This document shows positions 41,382-52,354 of a stretch of DNA of 56,810 nt, one piece after another. This DNA is from Gamarada debralockiae (lineage: Eukaryota > Ascomycota > Leotiomycetes > Helotiales > Hyphodiscaceae): contig NXFV01001981.1 of assembly GCA_002803225.1 (NCBI GenBank), positions 1-56,810 on the forward strand, given 5' to 3'. Position numbers and translations under genes: made by a program. The notes under the pieces were generated by a model. It did not search any database. It saw nothing but the letters and a program-made list of their open reading frames with translations, and was not told the origin of the DNA. Position 1 is the stretch's first letter. Each line of letters opens with the position of its first letter.

Positions 41382-43540
41382 CTTTGAACAGGCATCCTCA
41401 GAAGGTCAACTGAGATTGCGCAAATGCTGTTTCCGAGTTCTCACCTGCTCGTAATTTTTGCAACTCATTGAGCTCGTTGTCGCACACAACTGTTGAGATG
41501 GTTACACATGAAAAAAAATCTCGGTCCAACAAAAACTACCCCTCTACCCCACACTGCGAAAACCTCGGCCTTCACTGTGCCGCGACTCCACCTTTGTAAA
41601 GTTGGGTGTGGTGCAGTCGGGTACTCGTACCTGCAAAATCGAAGGAACTGGTGTGACTGTGTGGCGCGATAACGTGCCGATAAGAGCGGATCCCAGACCC
41701 GTCGTCGCTGGATGACGGCGATTACTCTGTACATATATTTAAGACAGAGCATGTGAAAGAAGCGCACCATAAATAATGGAAGGTGGAAATGGATGTTCGA
41801 TTTCCTCTTTGGGCTCTTGGCACGAAAAGGTGTGATGCAAGATTAACGGACGTCTGGCTGCTTTCGTACCTGCAGCCGCAGGACACAGGTCATAGGTCGG
41901 CCGGTCGGCTCTTCTTGGTAATGCAGACATCGGTCTTTCCATTATCGGATTCTTCGGTCGAGATCAACTGCGATCTGCATCAATTTGCATTTGAGTTGCG
42001 ATTGGTACGGCCAGCTTGCAGGACAACAGTTGAGATTGGATCACTGTCGCAGTCAATATCAAGCTTATATAACACAAAACAAGGAAGCTCAAGCAAAGAT
42101 GCCCAAATCGAAGGGAGCTTGAATAGTTTTAAAGTTGCGGAGAATCTCCCGTGCGGTCAAGATCTCCCCAGATGGCCCCGGATTTCTCCAGGTATCAAAT
42201 TTTCAGTCCACAAAGGTTCTTCGATTCGCTGGTTGGCCTGCTCGACTCGAATAAAAATTTTGGTCACCACTTAACGGCGCAGAATCAGAGGACCCAAGTA
42301 TTGTGGGAATTTTGGGCTCAACTGATCCTTTTGACTTCCCTAACTTCCGTTCTAGAGACAGCTCGCTCATTCAAGGTTAAAAGCTTCTCTCAGCCCGAGC
42401 TCTAAGAAATCGAGTTCATCAAAAGTACTTTCGCGGCGTCATGACAAAGTCAATTTCACAGCACTCCAACATTCCCGACAGTCCCCGCATCTCCACACTC
42501 GCAATTAAAAGCGTAAATATGTTGTCGGCCAATTGTCTCGAAGTGGTCAAACGTAGAGAATTACTCAGTGATCCCCCATAATTAATTTCCATCCCCTCAA
42601 CAGTCAAAGAGCACACCTCGGCATGTGCTTCTCGTGTATAGAAAGATCATGTGCAAAGACAGCGATGGTTGCGCCGCTGGCGTTATCGGACGGTCATGAC
42701 TGGCTGCGGGGAAGTGGACCTTGGTAACTTTATTTCTCCAACGGGGCAAGTGCGTTGTGCCTCCCCACAGTCTGGTCAGGGGTGGAAATCCCTGCATCAC
42801 TCTATTTCCGACTCGCAGTTCATTTCGTTTCCTCAATGCTGTCGCAAGAAAACGAGTCGCAATAATCTTGGAAGAATGAAGTTTCTGGGGTATCCTAAAG
42901 CTTTGTGGGCTGTTAACAGAAAGTCAATTGAGCAATGCAGAAGTATTGCTGGGGAAGAACTAGCAAATGTGGGTTTCTGGAAGCTCCTCCACCGAGTGCT
43001 ACTGTGGGACGTGGCCGAGAAACATCAGCCTTCGCAACCAGTCATAGCCTCCCCTCACGAGAACTGTTTTTCCCTTCTGTCCCCACCTCCAACAGCTACC
43101 TTATTCTTCGTATCCTAGCCTCCTGCCCTTTGTGTACAATTCATACTCTATGTGGCAAAGTCGCCCTCCTCCCCAGCCATCGTTCCTAGATTTTCCTCAG
43201 GCTTTGAGCAAACTTGTCCGCGTTCTGCAGTGCTACCGAGGTAGATCCAATACCAGGAATGTAGCACCTTTTGTCCGCCTGTCTCCCCCGGTAGCAAATA
43301 GGCCGTACGACCCATATCAAGACGCTGTGTATCCCAATTTGCTTCCGCGCCGCTGACCAGCATTTTGTACTGGGGTTCCTGCGCACTGACATATAAGGCC
43401 CTATCACCCTCCCACCCATCTTTGAGCCCTTTATCTCACTAAAGATCACTAAAAAGGGTCCTCCAACCTTATTAAACCTCCACAAACCCCAACCAAACCT
43501 CACACTCGTTTTTCCTCCGAACAGCATCCCAATCGCAAAT
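41382..43540. other. 2.2-kb intergenic region upstream of the CFEM gene
   Basis: Frames of 163 codons (41783-42274) and 155 codons (42651-43118) lack motifs and coding character. They are probably chance. The last 150 bases are C/A-rich leader sequence of the CFEM gene. A duplicated AGATCACTAAA-like word occurs near 43445. A long promoter for a cell-surface gene would be normal. Confidence 0.4.
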
Positions 43541-44136
43541 ATGCAATTCTCGTACGCTGCTATCGTCTCCCTCCTGGTCTCTGTCGCCTACTCTCAGACC
43601 ATCGCCAGTGAGGTCGCACAGATCCCGAATTGTGCGCTTAGCTGCTTGACGACTGCTATTACTTCAGCTGGTTGTGGTTTGACCGATTATGCCTGCCAAT
43701 GCGGTTCTGGCAAGGACGCTATCACCAAGTCCGCCGTTCCTTGTCTCGCATCCGCTTGCTCTACCTCTGATACATTGAGTATGTGACTTTCTCCGATTCA
43801 ATCAACTTAACGTACTAACAGTCGACAGAGGTTCAAAGCATCACAACTGAGATCTGTGTCATCCAAGCTGGTTCAGGAGGATCGGCATCAGGTGCTACCT
43901 CCGCCACAACATCCGCCGCCGCACCCGTGACCAGCTCTACCTCCACCACAAGTGCCGTCAGCGCTATTGGAAGCTACGCTACTACAGCCACCTCAAAAGC
44001 CGCCGGCACCACAACCAAATCAGCTACATCTACATCCACCAGTGGTCCCGCCCAAGTCCTTACCAGTCCTGGAGATAAGCTCCACGTCGGAGGTGTCATG
44101 GCAATAGCTGCGGCCCTCTTTGCATTCGTTCTGTAG
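43541..44136 (+). CDS. CFEM-domain GPI-anchored cell-surface protein
   Basis: Exons 43541-43778 and 43829-44136 (50-nt intron) give 181 aa. The signal peptide MQFSYAAIVSLLVSVAYSQT is followed by a complete CFEM domain with eight cysteines: IPNC, LSC, AGC, YAC, QC, VPC, SAC and EIC. An aspartate in GLTDYAC may serve as the axial haem ligand, as in fungal haem-binding CFEM proteins. A Ser/Thr/Ala-rich stalk and a hydrophobic end (VGGVMAIAALFAFVL-like) indicate a GPI anchor. Known relatives take part in haem or iron uptake, or in adhesion and appressorium signalling in pathogens. Which applies here cannot be told. The intron lies inside the domain, before the eighth cysteine, as is common. Confidence 0.93.
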
Positions 44137-44721
44137 CGGGGGCAATTGGAATGATGTACGACTTATTAATTCTGTTCTATACACTATCAGCTGCATAGGG
44201 TGGCCGGTCTATCTTAAATTAATTAGAAGGGGAGTTATGAGAATGACGGAAAATAATACGAATTATTCGAAGTCAATTCAAAAAAATTGCCAATTCCTTG
44301 TCAATCCGTGATTCAGATGCCGTGGATAATTCATTTAGGCTCATTGTGAAAGGCCTTGGCTGTTTCAGTGATCCCATCAGCCTGGTATTCTGTCTACTTC
44401 CCGTCCCGCGTGGCTGCAGGAGTCGTTTCATCGTCCCGGCGCATCTTGGTGGGTCACCTCCATCATTCGCCACCACTTCAACCTCACATTACTCTTCATC
44501 CTTCAATTAAAATCGCTTTCCTCAAAGGATAACCAAGCTGCTGGTGTCTCATTCAACCCCAGTAGAACTTAAATGTTGCTCCGGCTCCGGCTCCGGCTCC
44601 GGATAGTAGTAACAAATATCACCCGCTGTTCGATGATTTGTTCGAGCAATCTGATACGACTTATGAGGTTTCGTTCTTGCGAAGACAAGTAGCATTATTT
44701 TCTACGTTCGAACTTTCTTAT
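44137..44721. other. intergenic
   Basis: No gene recognised. Contains a short hexanucleotide repeat (below). Confidence 0.4.
44578..44602. repeat. hexanucleotide microsatellite (GCTCCG)4
   Basis: Four uninterrupted GCTCCG units plus one base. Not in a coding frame that I can support. Confidence 0.85.
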
Positions 44722-45567
44722 TCATCGAGCGTCGGCACAACAATCCTCAAATCTCAAGTCGAGACTCCGACTCAAGCGTCGCTCCCTCATCAGCTTGCAG
44801 TCTAATTGCATCCTCGAAACCCAATTTCTCCCCATCCAGCCTTCCTCCCCCTCAACCACAAATGCCAACTGCGTCGCCTTCTCTCCCTCAATTTTCAAAA
44901 CTCCTCCGTCTTCAATTCTCACTATCTCAACTCTCGTCTCCCTTTCCGTAAAGCTCCCCAAATGCTTTCTCCACACCTTCTCCCAAATCTCTTTCCACAC
45001 AAAGTTCTGCGCCTTCATCAAAATCGGCGTCTTGTATCGAGGCAAAGGATATACGAAAGGGCGGCCATTACATTCCTCCCAAACAGCCTCAAACCCGTTC
45101 TTCCCCATCCCACCTTTTTCTTTCTCACCTTTCGCGAAGACTTTCCCTCCCTCAAACACCTCCTTCCACTCTCCACCATCTCCCCCTGCACCTCCAATAA
45201 CCTTTCATAATTTAAAACCCCTGTCCCACCGACACCCCCGAACTGCAATAAAAGCAGAACCCGTTCTTGCCCATCATCAGGATCACTTTGCGGTCCATAT
45301 TCGATGCCTTCGGGATGGTAGCAGACTTCGCCTAGCTGGATTGTGAGAGTGGAGATAGAGAAGGGGCCCTTGTGGGCGTAGCGGAATTGCTCGAAGTTAT
45401 GTTTGTGGATGGGGGAGAGGAAAGCGTTTTGGTGGGCGAGGGAAGAGGTAGTTGTTGGGCGAGGACGGGAGGCCGGCGAAGAGGTATTTGAAAGACGGCG
45501 CGTTAACGCGGTGTTTGAAGCCGTGGGTTTCGAAGGGGAGAGTAGAGGAGTGGATGATTTCGGGCAT
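44722..45567 (-). pseudogene. cupin-like protein gene with two compensating frame changes
   Basis: The minus-strand frame from ATG 45567 (MPEIIHSSTLPFETHGFKH, then FKYLFAGLPSSP) stops at 45397. A frame one base on carries the next part: HNFEQFRYAHKGPFSISTLT, LGEVCYHPEGIEYGPQ, VLLLLQFGG. The original frame then resumes near 45170 (GEWKEVFEGGKVF, NGRPFVYPLPRYKTPI) and runs to 44722. Joined, they would be about 280 aa with a cupin barrel: the His and Glu of HNFEQFRY and the PEGIEYGPQ turn. No GT-AG pairs explain the changes. Either two assembly indels or true lesions. Function of the family is unclear to me; cupins are metal-dependent enzymes or binding proteins. The frame upstream of 45567 stays open, but that looks like leader sequence. 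Confidence 0.6.
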
Positions 45568-46615
45568 GCTGGTAACAAGATTTTCGCTATATATTGGATA
45601 CTTAATGTACTTGCAGTTTGGATGATGAGTTGATGAGAGAATGGAGAGTGAGATGAGAGAGGGAATTATGAAAGTGTTTGAAGAAAAGGCTGGATGGTCA
45701 GTGATGGAGATAACGGTACAACGGCCTTTCGCAAACCAACCAGCCGATTCCGTGGGTGAAGCTTTCACCAACTGTTGGAATCTGTATGAATTGGAGGAAT
45801 AATTGGCCTCACCAACGAGAGGCCGCTCCGGGCTCATCGGGTTCCAAGGATCGACAAGTAGGAAGAATCTGGAGTTAACGGTAGAGCGGAACTTACGTGT
45901 CATAAAACGCCCGGCTTGCTTTGGTGGAGTTCTCAGTAATTGTTGGATGTTGTTGTGATTTAGCGGAGTAAATTCCATCCAACACAGACGAGGGGGTGAG
46001 TTTCTAGATCTATTGGGTTCAGCTTGATCGTAGGTACGTGACCCACCTCCCGATGTCATAGTCACATCTCTACAGTCACGCAACTAATGTGGCTTTTTAC
46101 ATGTGCGGTGGACTTTCTGATAGATTGATAGAGATAAGTTGATGAAATATGCAAGTGAGACCGACACCGAGACTGCAATTGATGCGGCACTCGCAACGAC
46201 CAGCTAGATTTGTGGCAGGCGGGGACCCACTTCCTCAAATATAAGTCGCATCTCTTGAGTACAGTCAAGAAATAACGCATCTTTGGGGATCGGGGTTGAA
46301 TAGGGGGGTCATTCGCTAATATTTACGGATATGTATTTGTGCTAGTACGAATATCTACTTACGGTCAAGTCCATCATTCGGAGTTTGCAAACTAGAGTGA
46401 TTCGACCTTTCAGGTAATAGCAAAGTGGAAGTAGGAAATAAAATAGAATTGGAGTGAGCACTACTCAAAACTCCAATCGATTGACATGTTCAAGGACTTT
46501 GTTGCCTTTGTGGACTTCGGCACACGCTCATATGGAGCGAGATTATGTGTCTATTCTATCAGTGTCTGTATATTATAGCAGTCGTACTCAACCATTATCG
46601 TGCCATCTGTAGACT
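45568..46615. other. intergenic
   Basis: Holds the 5' flank of the cupin-like gene and the 3' flank of the thioesterase-like gene. An open frame to 46083 exists but lacks coding motifs. Confidence 0.4.
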
Positions 46616-47738
46616 TTACAACAAAAAATCTCTATACTTCCCCAACGCCGCCGTCTTGCTGCCTGAAAACTCGCCGTGTAAACCGTCTAATGCCGCAAAA
46701 TGCTCGACGTACTTCAAGCCCTTTTCGTTCTCCGCCACTATACGCTTCCAATCCCACTCATCTGTAGTCTCGCTCTTCTCTACTTCAACATTTGACGCCT
46801 CCATCTCCAAAGTCTCCGGGGTCGATTCTCCACTCACTCCTGACATCGTGTGCCATCCTCCCGGTCTCTCAGGCAACAGGTCCGAAGCCTGTAACAGCAC
46901 CTCCGGATGAATCGTCAATCGTCCCAACTTGATCACATACTTGCTGATCGCGCTCGCAAAAATAGCCTTCTCATCTACATCGTCCCCATCCTTGGCCGAA
47001 CCTTTCAAATTCTGATATCCCTTCCCTCCAAACCAAGTTCCATCAGTCAAAATGTACGAACTCGGTCGAACCGTACCCTTCTTCACAAAATGCGTAACGA
47101 CATAAATCCATTTCCGGTCCCAGCACAGGAGTCGCGACCACATCTCATACCCCTGATACATCCCAATCTCCCTCTTGAAACTACACATCACTCCTCCAAG
47201 CATGATACTCCATCGTCCGGCCACAGCCTTCCCTTCCTTATCCAGCACCAACTTCTCTCGGACATTATGTTGTTGCTTATCAATACCAGGTTGGAATAGG
47301 CAGCACACGAGATGCGAGCGTGTGACATCTAGATCGGAGAAGTATGTGCTGTTCGATTTGTGGAAATTGTAATCGCATTCCCAGAGAGGGGAGTGGGAGG
47401 TCGTTATTACGGGGAGGAAGATGGTCGAGGGTGCGATCTTGGGTGGGATTTTGGGGAGGGAGAAGAGGCAGTGTTTGAGGATTGCGTTGAAGACTCGGAA
47501 CTGGTAAAGTCAGCTTATGAAAGTTGAAGGGAGAGGGGGAACTTGCATGCCATGCAAATGGGACATTCTTGAGATTTGCAAGCACAAGTGCTGCAGCGAC
47601 GATTCGAGAATAGCTCCCTGGACCAGTGAAGGTCCTGATGAGGAGATTTCGTAAGTTTACTCGTGATGCGCCGACTCCTAAGACGAGGGTCGTTGTGAAT
47701 GCTATCGATTTCAGGGGTAAGCGGGTTGCTGAAGCCAT
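46616..47738 (-). CDS. thioesterase-like (hot-dog fold, THEM6/4HBT type) protein
   Basis: Exons (minus) 47738-47547 and 47500-46616 give 358 aa. The 46-nt intron has a GC donor (GCAAGT) and a TTACCAG acceptor. The junction FAWH|FRVFNAIL is phase 0 and continuous. The N-terminus has hydrophobic stretches (IAFTTTLVLGVGA, IVAAALVLANL), perhaps a membrane anchor. The hot-dog region carries WECDYNFHKSNSTYFSDLD, where the conserved Asp and Asn of the acyl-CoA thioesterase family sit. Further on are VTHFVKKGTVRPSSYILTDG and a C-terminal extension ending GKYRDFLL. By family it hydrolyses acyl thioesters. The assignment rests on the DxD/HKSNS-type block and overall order, so it is fairly but not fully secure. 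Confidence 0.78.
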
Positions 47739-48610
47739 GGTGATGGTTCTAATGAGAGACAGAGAAGCCGAAATCAGACAGGAGAAAAGAGAGAAGATAA
47801 GTTGGGGAGAGCCGCCAGCTTCGCTCTACTGCGGCTTCATTTAACGTAGTAGAAGGAGAGGAATCTTCGAGGCTGTTGATCCGGATGAATTCTCGTGTCA
47901 GAAATTCATGAGACGAATGCGCGTCATCTATGATAGGCTGGGTTTGAGCCGAGGCACGGCGTTTCAAGCTCCGACTTCATGTCTTTCACGTGATCAGAAC
48001 AATTCTTGTCAAACTTTGTCCGCACCTTTTCTTCCTTCAGAGGACCTTCCAGCCATCAGCGAAAACGGAGTTGTCCCCACATCAGTCACCAATATCAGAT
48101 CAAGAGATTCTGTGTTCGAAATGTTCAATTTCCGCTGCCTCAAGACTGGACGTCTCTTGAGGAAGAATCCAGCCCCTTCATCGCGTTTTTGTTAGTCGAA
48201 GCCGCCTCTTCATGATGTAAGGAAGCTCGCCCATAGGCTCATACGGAACACCGTTGTTTCAGCCTTACATATATCCAGTTTTCAATTGCCCATCATGATT
48301 CATCATTGCGTGTCTTGCAGATCTTCTTTTCATAATTCTCACCCATGCATCTCAAGGCCTCACAACAACTGCTGTTCGAGTGCAAGGCAGGCATTACTTG
48401 TATAGTTGAAAATCTAAAAGAGCCATCCGAGAACTATGACACTATGTGAACCACACTTTCAACTTTCCCATACAAAAATACTCCATGAACAGAACACCAG
48501 CGTGTTTAAATCTGGGAAGGCGGCTCGTTGGACCCGTGAGTGGTTTTCTCACGCCGTTACTGTTATAGGTATCTCATTCCTCGAAAATGCCTCTGCTCTC
48601 AGTCAGTGAT
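47739..48610. other. intergenic
   Basis: Promoter side of the thioesterase-like gene (minus) and of the MFS pseudogene (plus). Nothing else recognised. Confidence 0.4.
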
Positions 48611-48620
48611 CGTCGAACAA

Positions 48621-50520
48621 ATGGCTCGTCGTGATGATCACTCAGATACTTTCTCCGGAAAGAACTACCTCTATGCCTGTTGAAGAAGTCTTTCGCCATG
48701 GATTTGAATACCACCAAAGCCGTGAGTTACGATGGCATCAGAATGACCCTCACCATCCCGGAAACTGGCCCTTTTGGCGCAAATTCTTTGACACAATTGT
48801 GATAATTTCGCTGGATTTTTTCACGTACGTTAGTTATCTGTCATGTGGAAACTTTGGTTGATCCAGGATAGCACTTCTATTTGTCCTGCCAGAGCATGCC
48901 CTCCATTCGTTATGTTCCCTATATCGAGACTCGCTTTTTGTAGACTGCAGCTTCAAAACAAGGCCGTACCGAGTATCACCTTGGCCATGTCTTCTCTACC
49001 TTCGCATACACATCGATGTACGTCCTACACACTCGAAGCATAGTGTTTCTTCTAACTTTGCCCTTCCGCAGATACCTCTATGGTCAGGCTATTGGGGGTG
49101 TCTTCTTCTCGCCAATATCAGAATCGTTCGGACGCAAGCACCTCTACTTTGTCTCCTTATTCCTTTGCAGTGGATTCCGTATTGTTGGAACCGTCCCTCA
49201 CGTTGCAGACGTCATAATTTGTCGTTTCTTTATGGGCCTAGTATCTGTAATCCCAAGGATTGTCGTCGCTGGCTCGATCGAAGATATATATGGTCCAGAA
49301 ACGAGAGTATGGATGATCTTCGCCTTGGGTGTCTTTGCCAACATTGATTTGACATTTGGCCCAATTTACAGCACCCATATCACTCAAAATCCTGGCTGGT
49401 TTGTACCCATGATCTTGGAATCATTCAATTTCTAACAGTAGATTAGGAGGCGGGTGTTCTGGATTGCAGCAATCATCACCTTTTGCCAAGCTACTCTCAC
49501 CTTCTTCAGCATGGAATCAAGACCTTCGCAGATTTTCGAAGCACGTCTCAATCGTCCCAATAGAGCGACAAAACGAAGGACCAATAAGCCATTCAGAATT
49601 GACAACCCGGACGAGAGTCCTTCTCTTCATAACTTCTTCACCACCGTCCAACTCGTCTCTTCTTCACAGATCCGATCGTCTTTCTCAGCACTCTCATGTC
49701 CGCCAAAGCATTCAGTCAAATCTACCTCCTCACCAAAGCCCTCCAGACATCTCTGAGCAAGCTCCTCTTAACTTTGACCCAAAACATGCCTCCCTCTCCT
49801 TCCTTCCTATCTTAATCGGTCTCCTGCTGGACATCATCCCTCAATTCTACCACCACCACCACCTGCTAAAGCACATCAAATCCACCGGCCAAGTTATCAA
49901 ACCCAAACACAAGATCCGCGCCTTCGCCATCGGAGCGCCAGCCCTCGCAATCGGACCCTGGTGTTTCGCATGGACGATTCCACCAACCGCCCACGCACCG
50001 TAGGAATTATCCATGGCACCACTCATCCTCGTCGGCTTCGCAACCAACGAATTCGATTGCACACGGGCAGGATATCTCACCGATTCTTACATCATCTTCG
50101 CAGCCTCAGCGTTGGCTAGTCTGGCATTCCTGAATGCCATTGTCAGTGGTAGCTTGCTTCTATTCACGAATCAGATGTATGCCGGTGTAGGAGCGAATAA
50201 AGCTACTACGATTTTGGCTGCGGTAGCGACGGCTTTCTGTGCGGCGCCGGTGTTCTTGAAGTATGGAGAGAAGTTGAGGGAGGAGTGCTTTTGCGAGGTA
50301 TAGTCGGGAGGCTGAGAAGAGGACAGGCAGTGTAACGAAGGAGGATGTGGCGAATGAGAGGAAAGAGAGGGCGCATACTGGGTTGGAATCGAGTAGTGAG
50401 ACTCTAGATGGGGATGAAAGGAAGGGAGATGTAGAAGCTGTTGCGGCGGACTTGGCTGAAATTTGGGGAAAGTCGAGGGAAGGTACCAGAATGATTGGCA
50501 GGATCACAGAACTACGCATT
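48621..50520 (+). pseudogene. MFS drug/polyamine-type (DHA1) transporter pseudogene
   Basis: Pieces of a 12-TM DHA1 transporter in order. First come WHQNDPHHPGNWPFWRKFFD and IISLDFFT (48700-48830). GRTEYHLGHVFSTFAYTS and YLYGQAIGGVFFSPISESFGRK follow, across a still-valid intron (about 49017-49070). Then come VAGSIEDIYG, NFDPKHASLSFLPILIGLLL, and AFAIGAPALAIGPWCFAWTI. TAG at 50001 stands where Trp is usual. After it come LILVGFATNEFDCTRAGYLTDS and GVGANKATTIL. The cytosolic tail (FARYSREAEKRTGSVT) lies in a shifted frame. Several frameshifts and at least one stop make it non-functional. Substrate unknown. Confidence 0.82.
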
Positions 50521-52354
50521 TCCGGGCATTTGACTTTCAAAATGAGTGGGGGTTTGTGTTTGGGCGTTTGGATACATAAAAGGAGATCGCAGTGGCTGTG
50601 AAGAGGGTCGACAGAAAGACATAATATGCGACGTTGAGGGCAGTTTAGAGAAGAAGTTGAATTAACCTATGTTAGGTAATGCACGATACCAAGAGATGCA
50701 GTTTAATTGATGAATTCCAAATTGATTGTCCAAGATCCGAGTGCGCACGACGATGCAACCTCATCTCCGGAAATATCGCCGAGCCCTGCACATACCGATG
50801 AGGCTCGTGACTCGTGACCACAGATTTTCTTCACATCAGCAAATCTTCTGGTATTCAACCAGTTTTTTCTCTAATAATATCTTCACTTCTGACCGGAAAT
50901 TTCATGCCAATCTCCTCAAAATCGTTCGATGATCAAACATTCCGCCAAAATTTTACGTGACTCGGAATTCAAATCTAGATTCTGCACTTCTCCGACAGAT
51001 CCTCATTACTGACATCGTTCACATGACTGGGTGCCTGGGTACGACCTGCAACAATGTTTCACCGTACAGTAATTGCATCACTGCGACGTGCAACAAACCC
51101 GCGTCTTACCACACACCGACTTCTGGCCCAACTTTCTGGGTAATGCAAGGCTGGCTGTGTGTCTCAGCCAGCTCGCGGCCGGGATGCAAGGCGCGTCGGA
51201 CGCCACAGCAGCAAGTTCTTACGTCGTACAAAGTGTTCGGTCCGCATCTCTACCTTTTATCCTCAACCATGGCAATTAAATAATGTCAGGGGAAACCGTG
51301 ACGAGGAGGCTTCAAAAAAAAGGAAGCCAAGGTTATCTGGCAAATACGAAGGCTGGCAGCTTTGAAAATCGGACTATTTTCAAATAAGCGAAAATTTCGA
51401 GATTTATAGGCCGTAAGAATAATTTTTCTATAATTGCAAAATATTCAATTGATTCCAATTTCGCACAAAAGATGCATTACTTCTCTAATTTATATAAGCT
51501 TAAAAGTAGCATGTTCTGATAAAATTGGATTTAATATAATGTCGCGCGCATGTAGAAATTTTGGTGTTCATGGTCATTTTTGAAAAATGGGTCCGATTCT
51601 CAAGCCGCTTCGTATAACCGTTGTGGTATCAAGTCCAACGAGATGGCGGCAGCATGCAGAGCCAGCGCACCGCAGGTCGTATCAACGGCACACTCCACAA
51701 CCACGCATACCACCCGAAACAGCGAGGTGACAGTCGGTGAGTGCCTTGAGCGAATCTAATAATATATTCATCTGATTCTCGAGCGCCGATCTCAAGGACC
51801 CTGGATATCTATACACATACCGACCACGAGGCCGAGAAAAATAACAAGCTGACAAGGTAACCAATTGTGGTATACTTGCTTGCTGATCGTTGCTTGTGCG
51901 AACGCGAACCCCTGAAAACGCCTGTCGAGAAAAACAAAGTTCCGCCCAAACGAGTATGGAGTATATAAAATATTCAAAAAACCGCCAGCCGCCCGCCGCC
52001 CAATGATGATGAGAAGGTACTGTAAGACCCCGCATGTGAGATGTGTGTGATTGCTCGCTGCAGTTATATGTTGAAGTCGCTCGTCGCCCCTATAAATGAA
52101 AAAGCCCAATGCCAAAAAGGAAACGACAAGATGAAGAGAAATTTGTAACGAAAAGGGGAATATCGAACGCGCGCCGCCGCTAAAAATGCTGAGAATAAGC
52201 CGACCGCCTCCCGCCCTCCACTGGCTCGCCACCCACCCAAATGCAATATATACGGTTAGATGTTACACACAAATGTTCTGGCCTAGGTCCAATAAGCCTT
52301 GTGCTGACCTCCTGCTTCGATCCTTGACAAGCTTTGATGACTCGTCGTCGTCAG
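50521..52354. other. 1.8-kb intergenic region including an AT-rich stretch
   Basis: No gene. 51380-51560 is markedly AT-rich with many A/T runs. Minus-strand open frames around 51680-52250 lie downstream of the transcription-factor stop. They read as hydrophobic chance sequence in its 3' flank. Confidence 0.4.

Noticed and set aside
41783..42274. 163-codon plus-strand open frame
   Set aside because: No motif, no intron signals, erratic composition; probably chance.
42651..43118. 155-codon plus-strand open frame upstream of the CFEM gene
   Set aside because: Rich in Arg/Ser/Trp with no recognisable block; starts with a non-ATG codon; likely promoter DNA.
45568..46083. Upstream extension of the cupin-like frame
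   Set aside because: Open by chance; begins at TTG, reads as leader sequence, and the ATG at 45567 suits the protein start.
51792..52232. 146-codon hydrophobic minus-strand frame downstream of the Zn2Cys6 gene
   Set aside because: Lies in its 3' flank, no conserved pattern, overlaps other chance frames.
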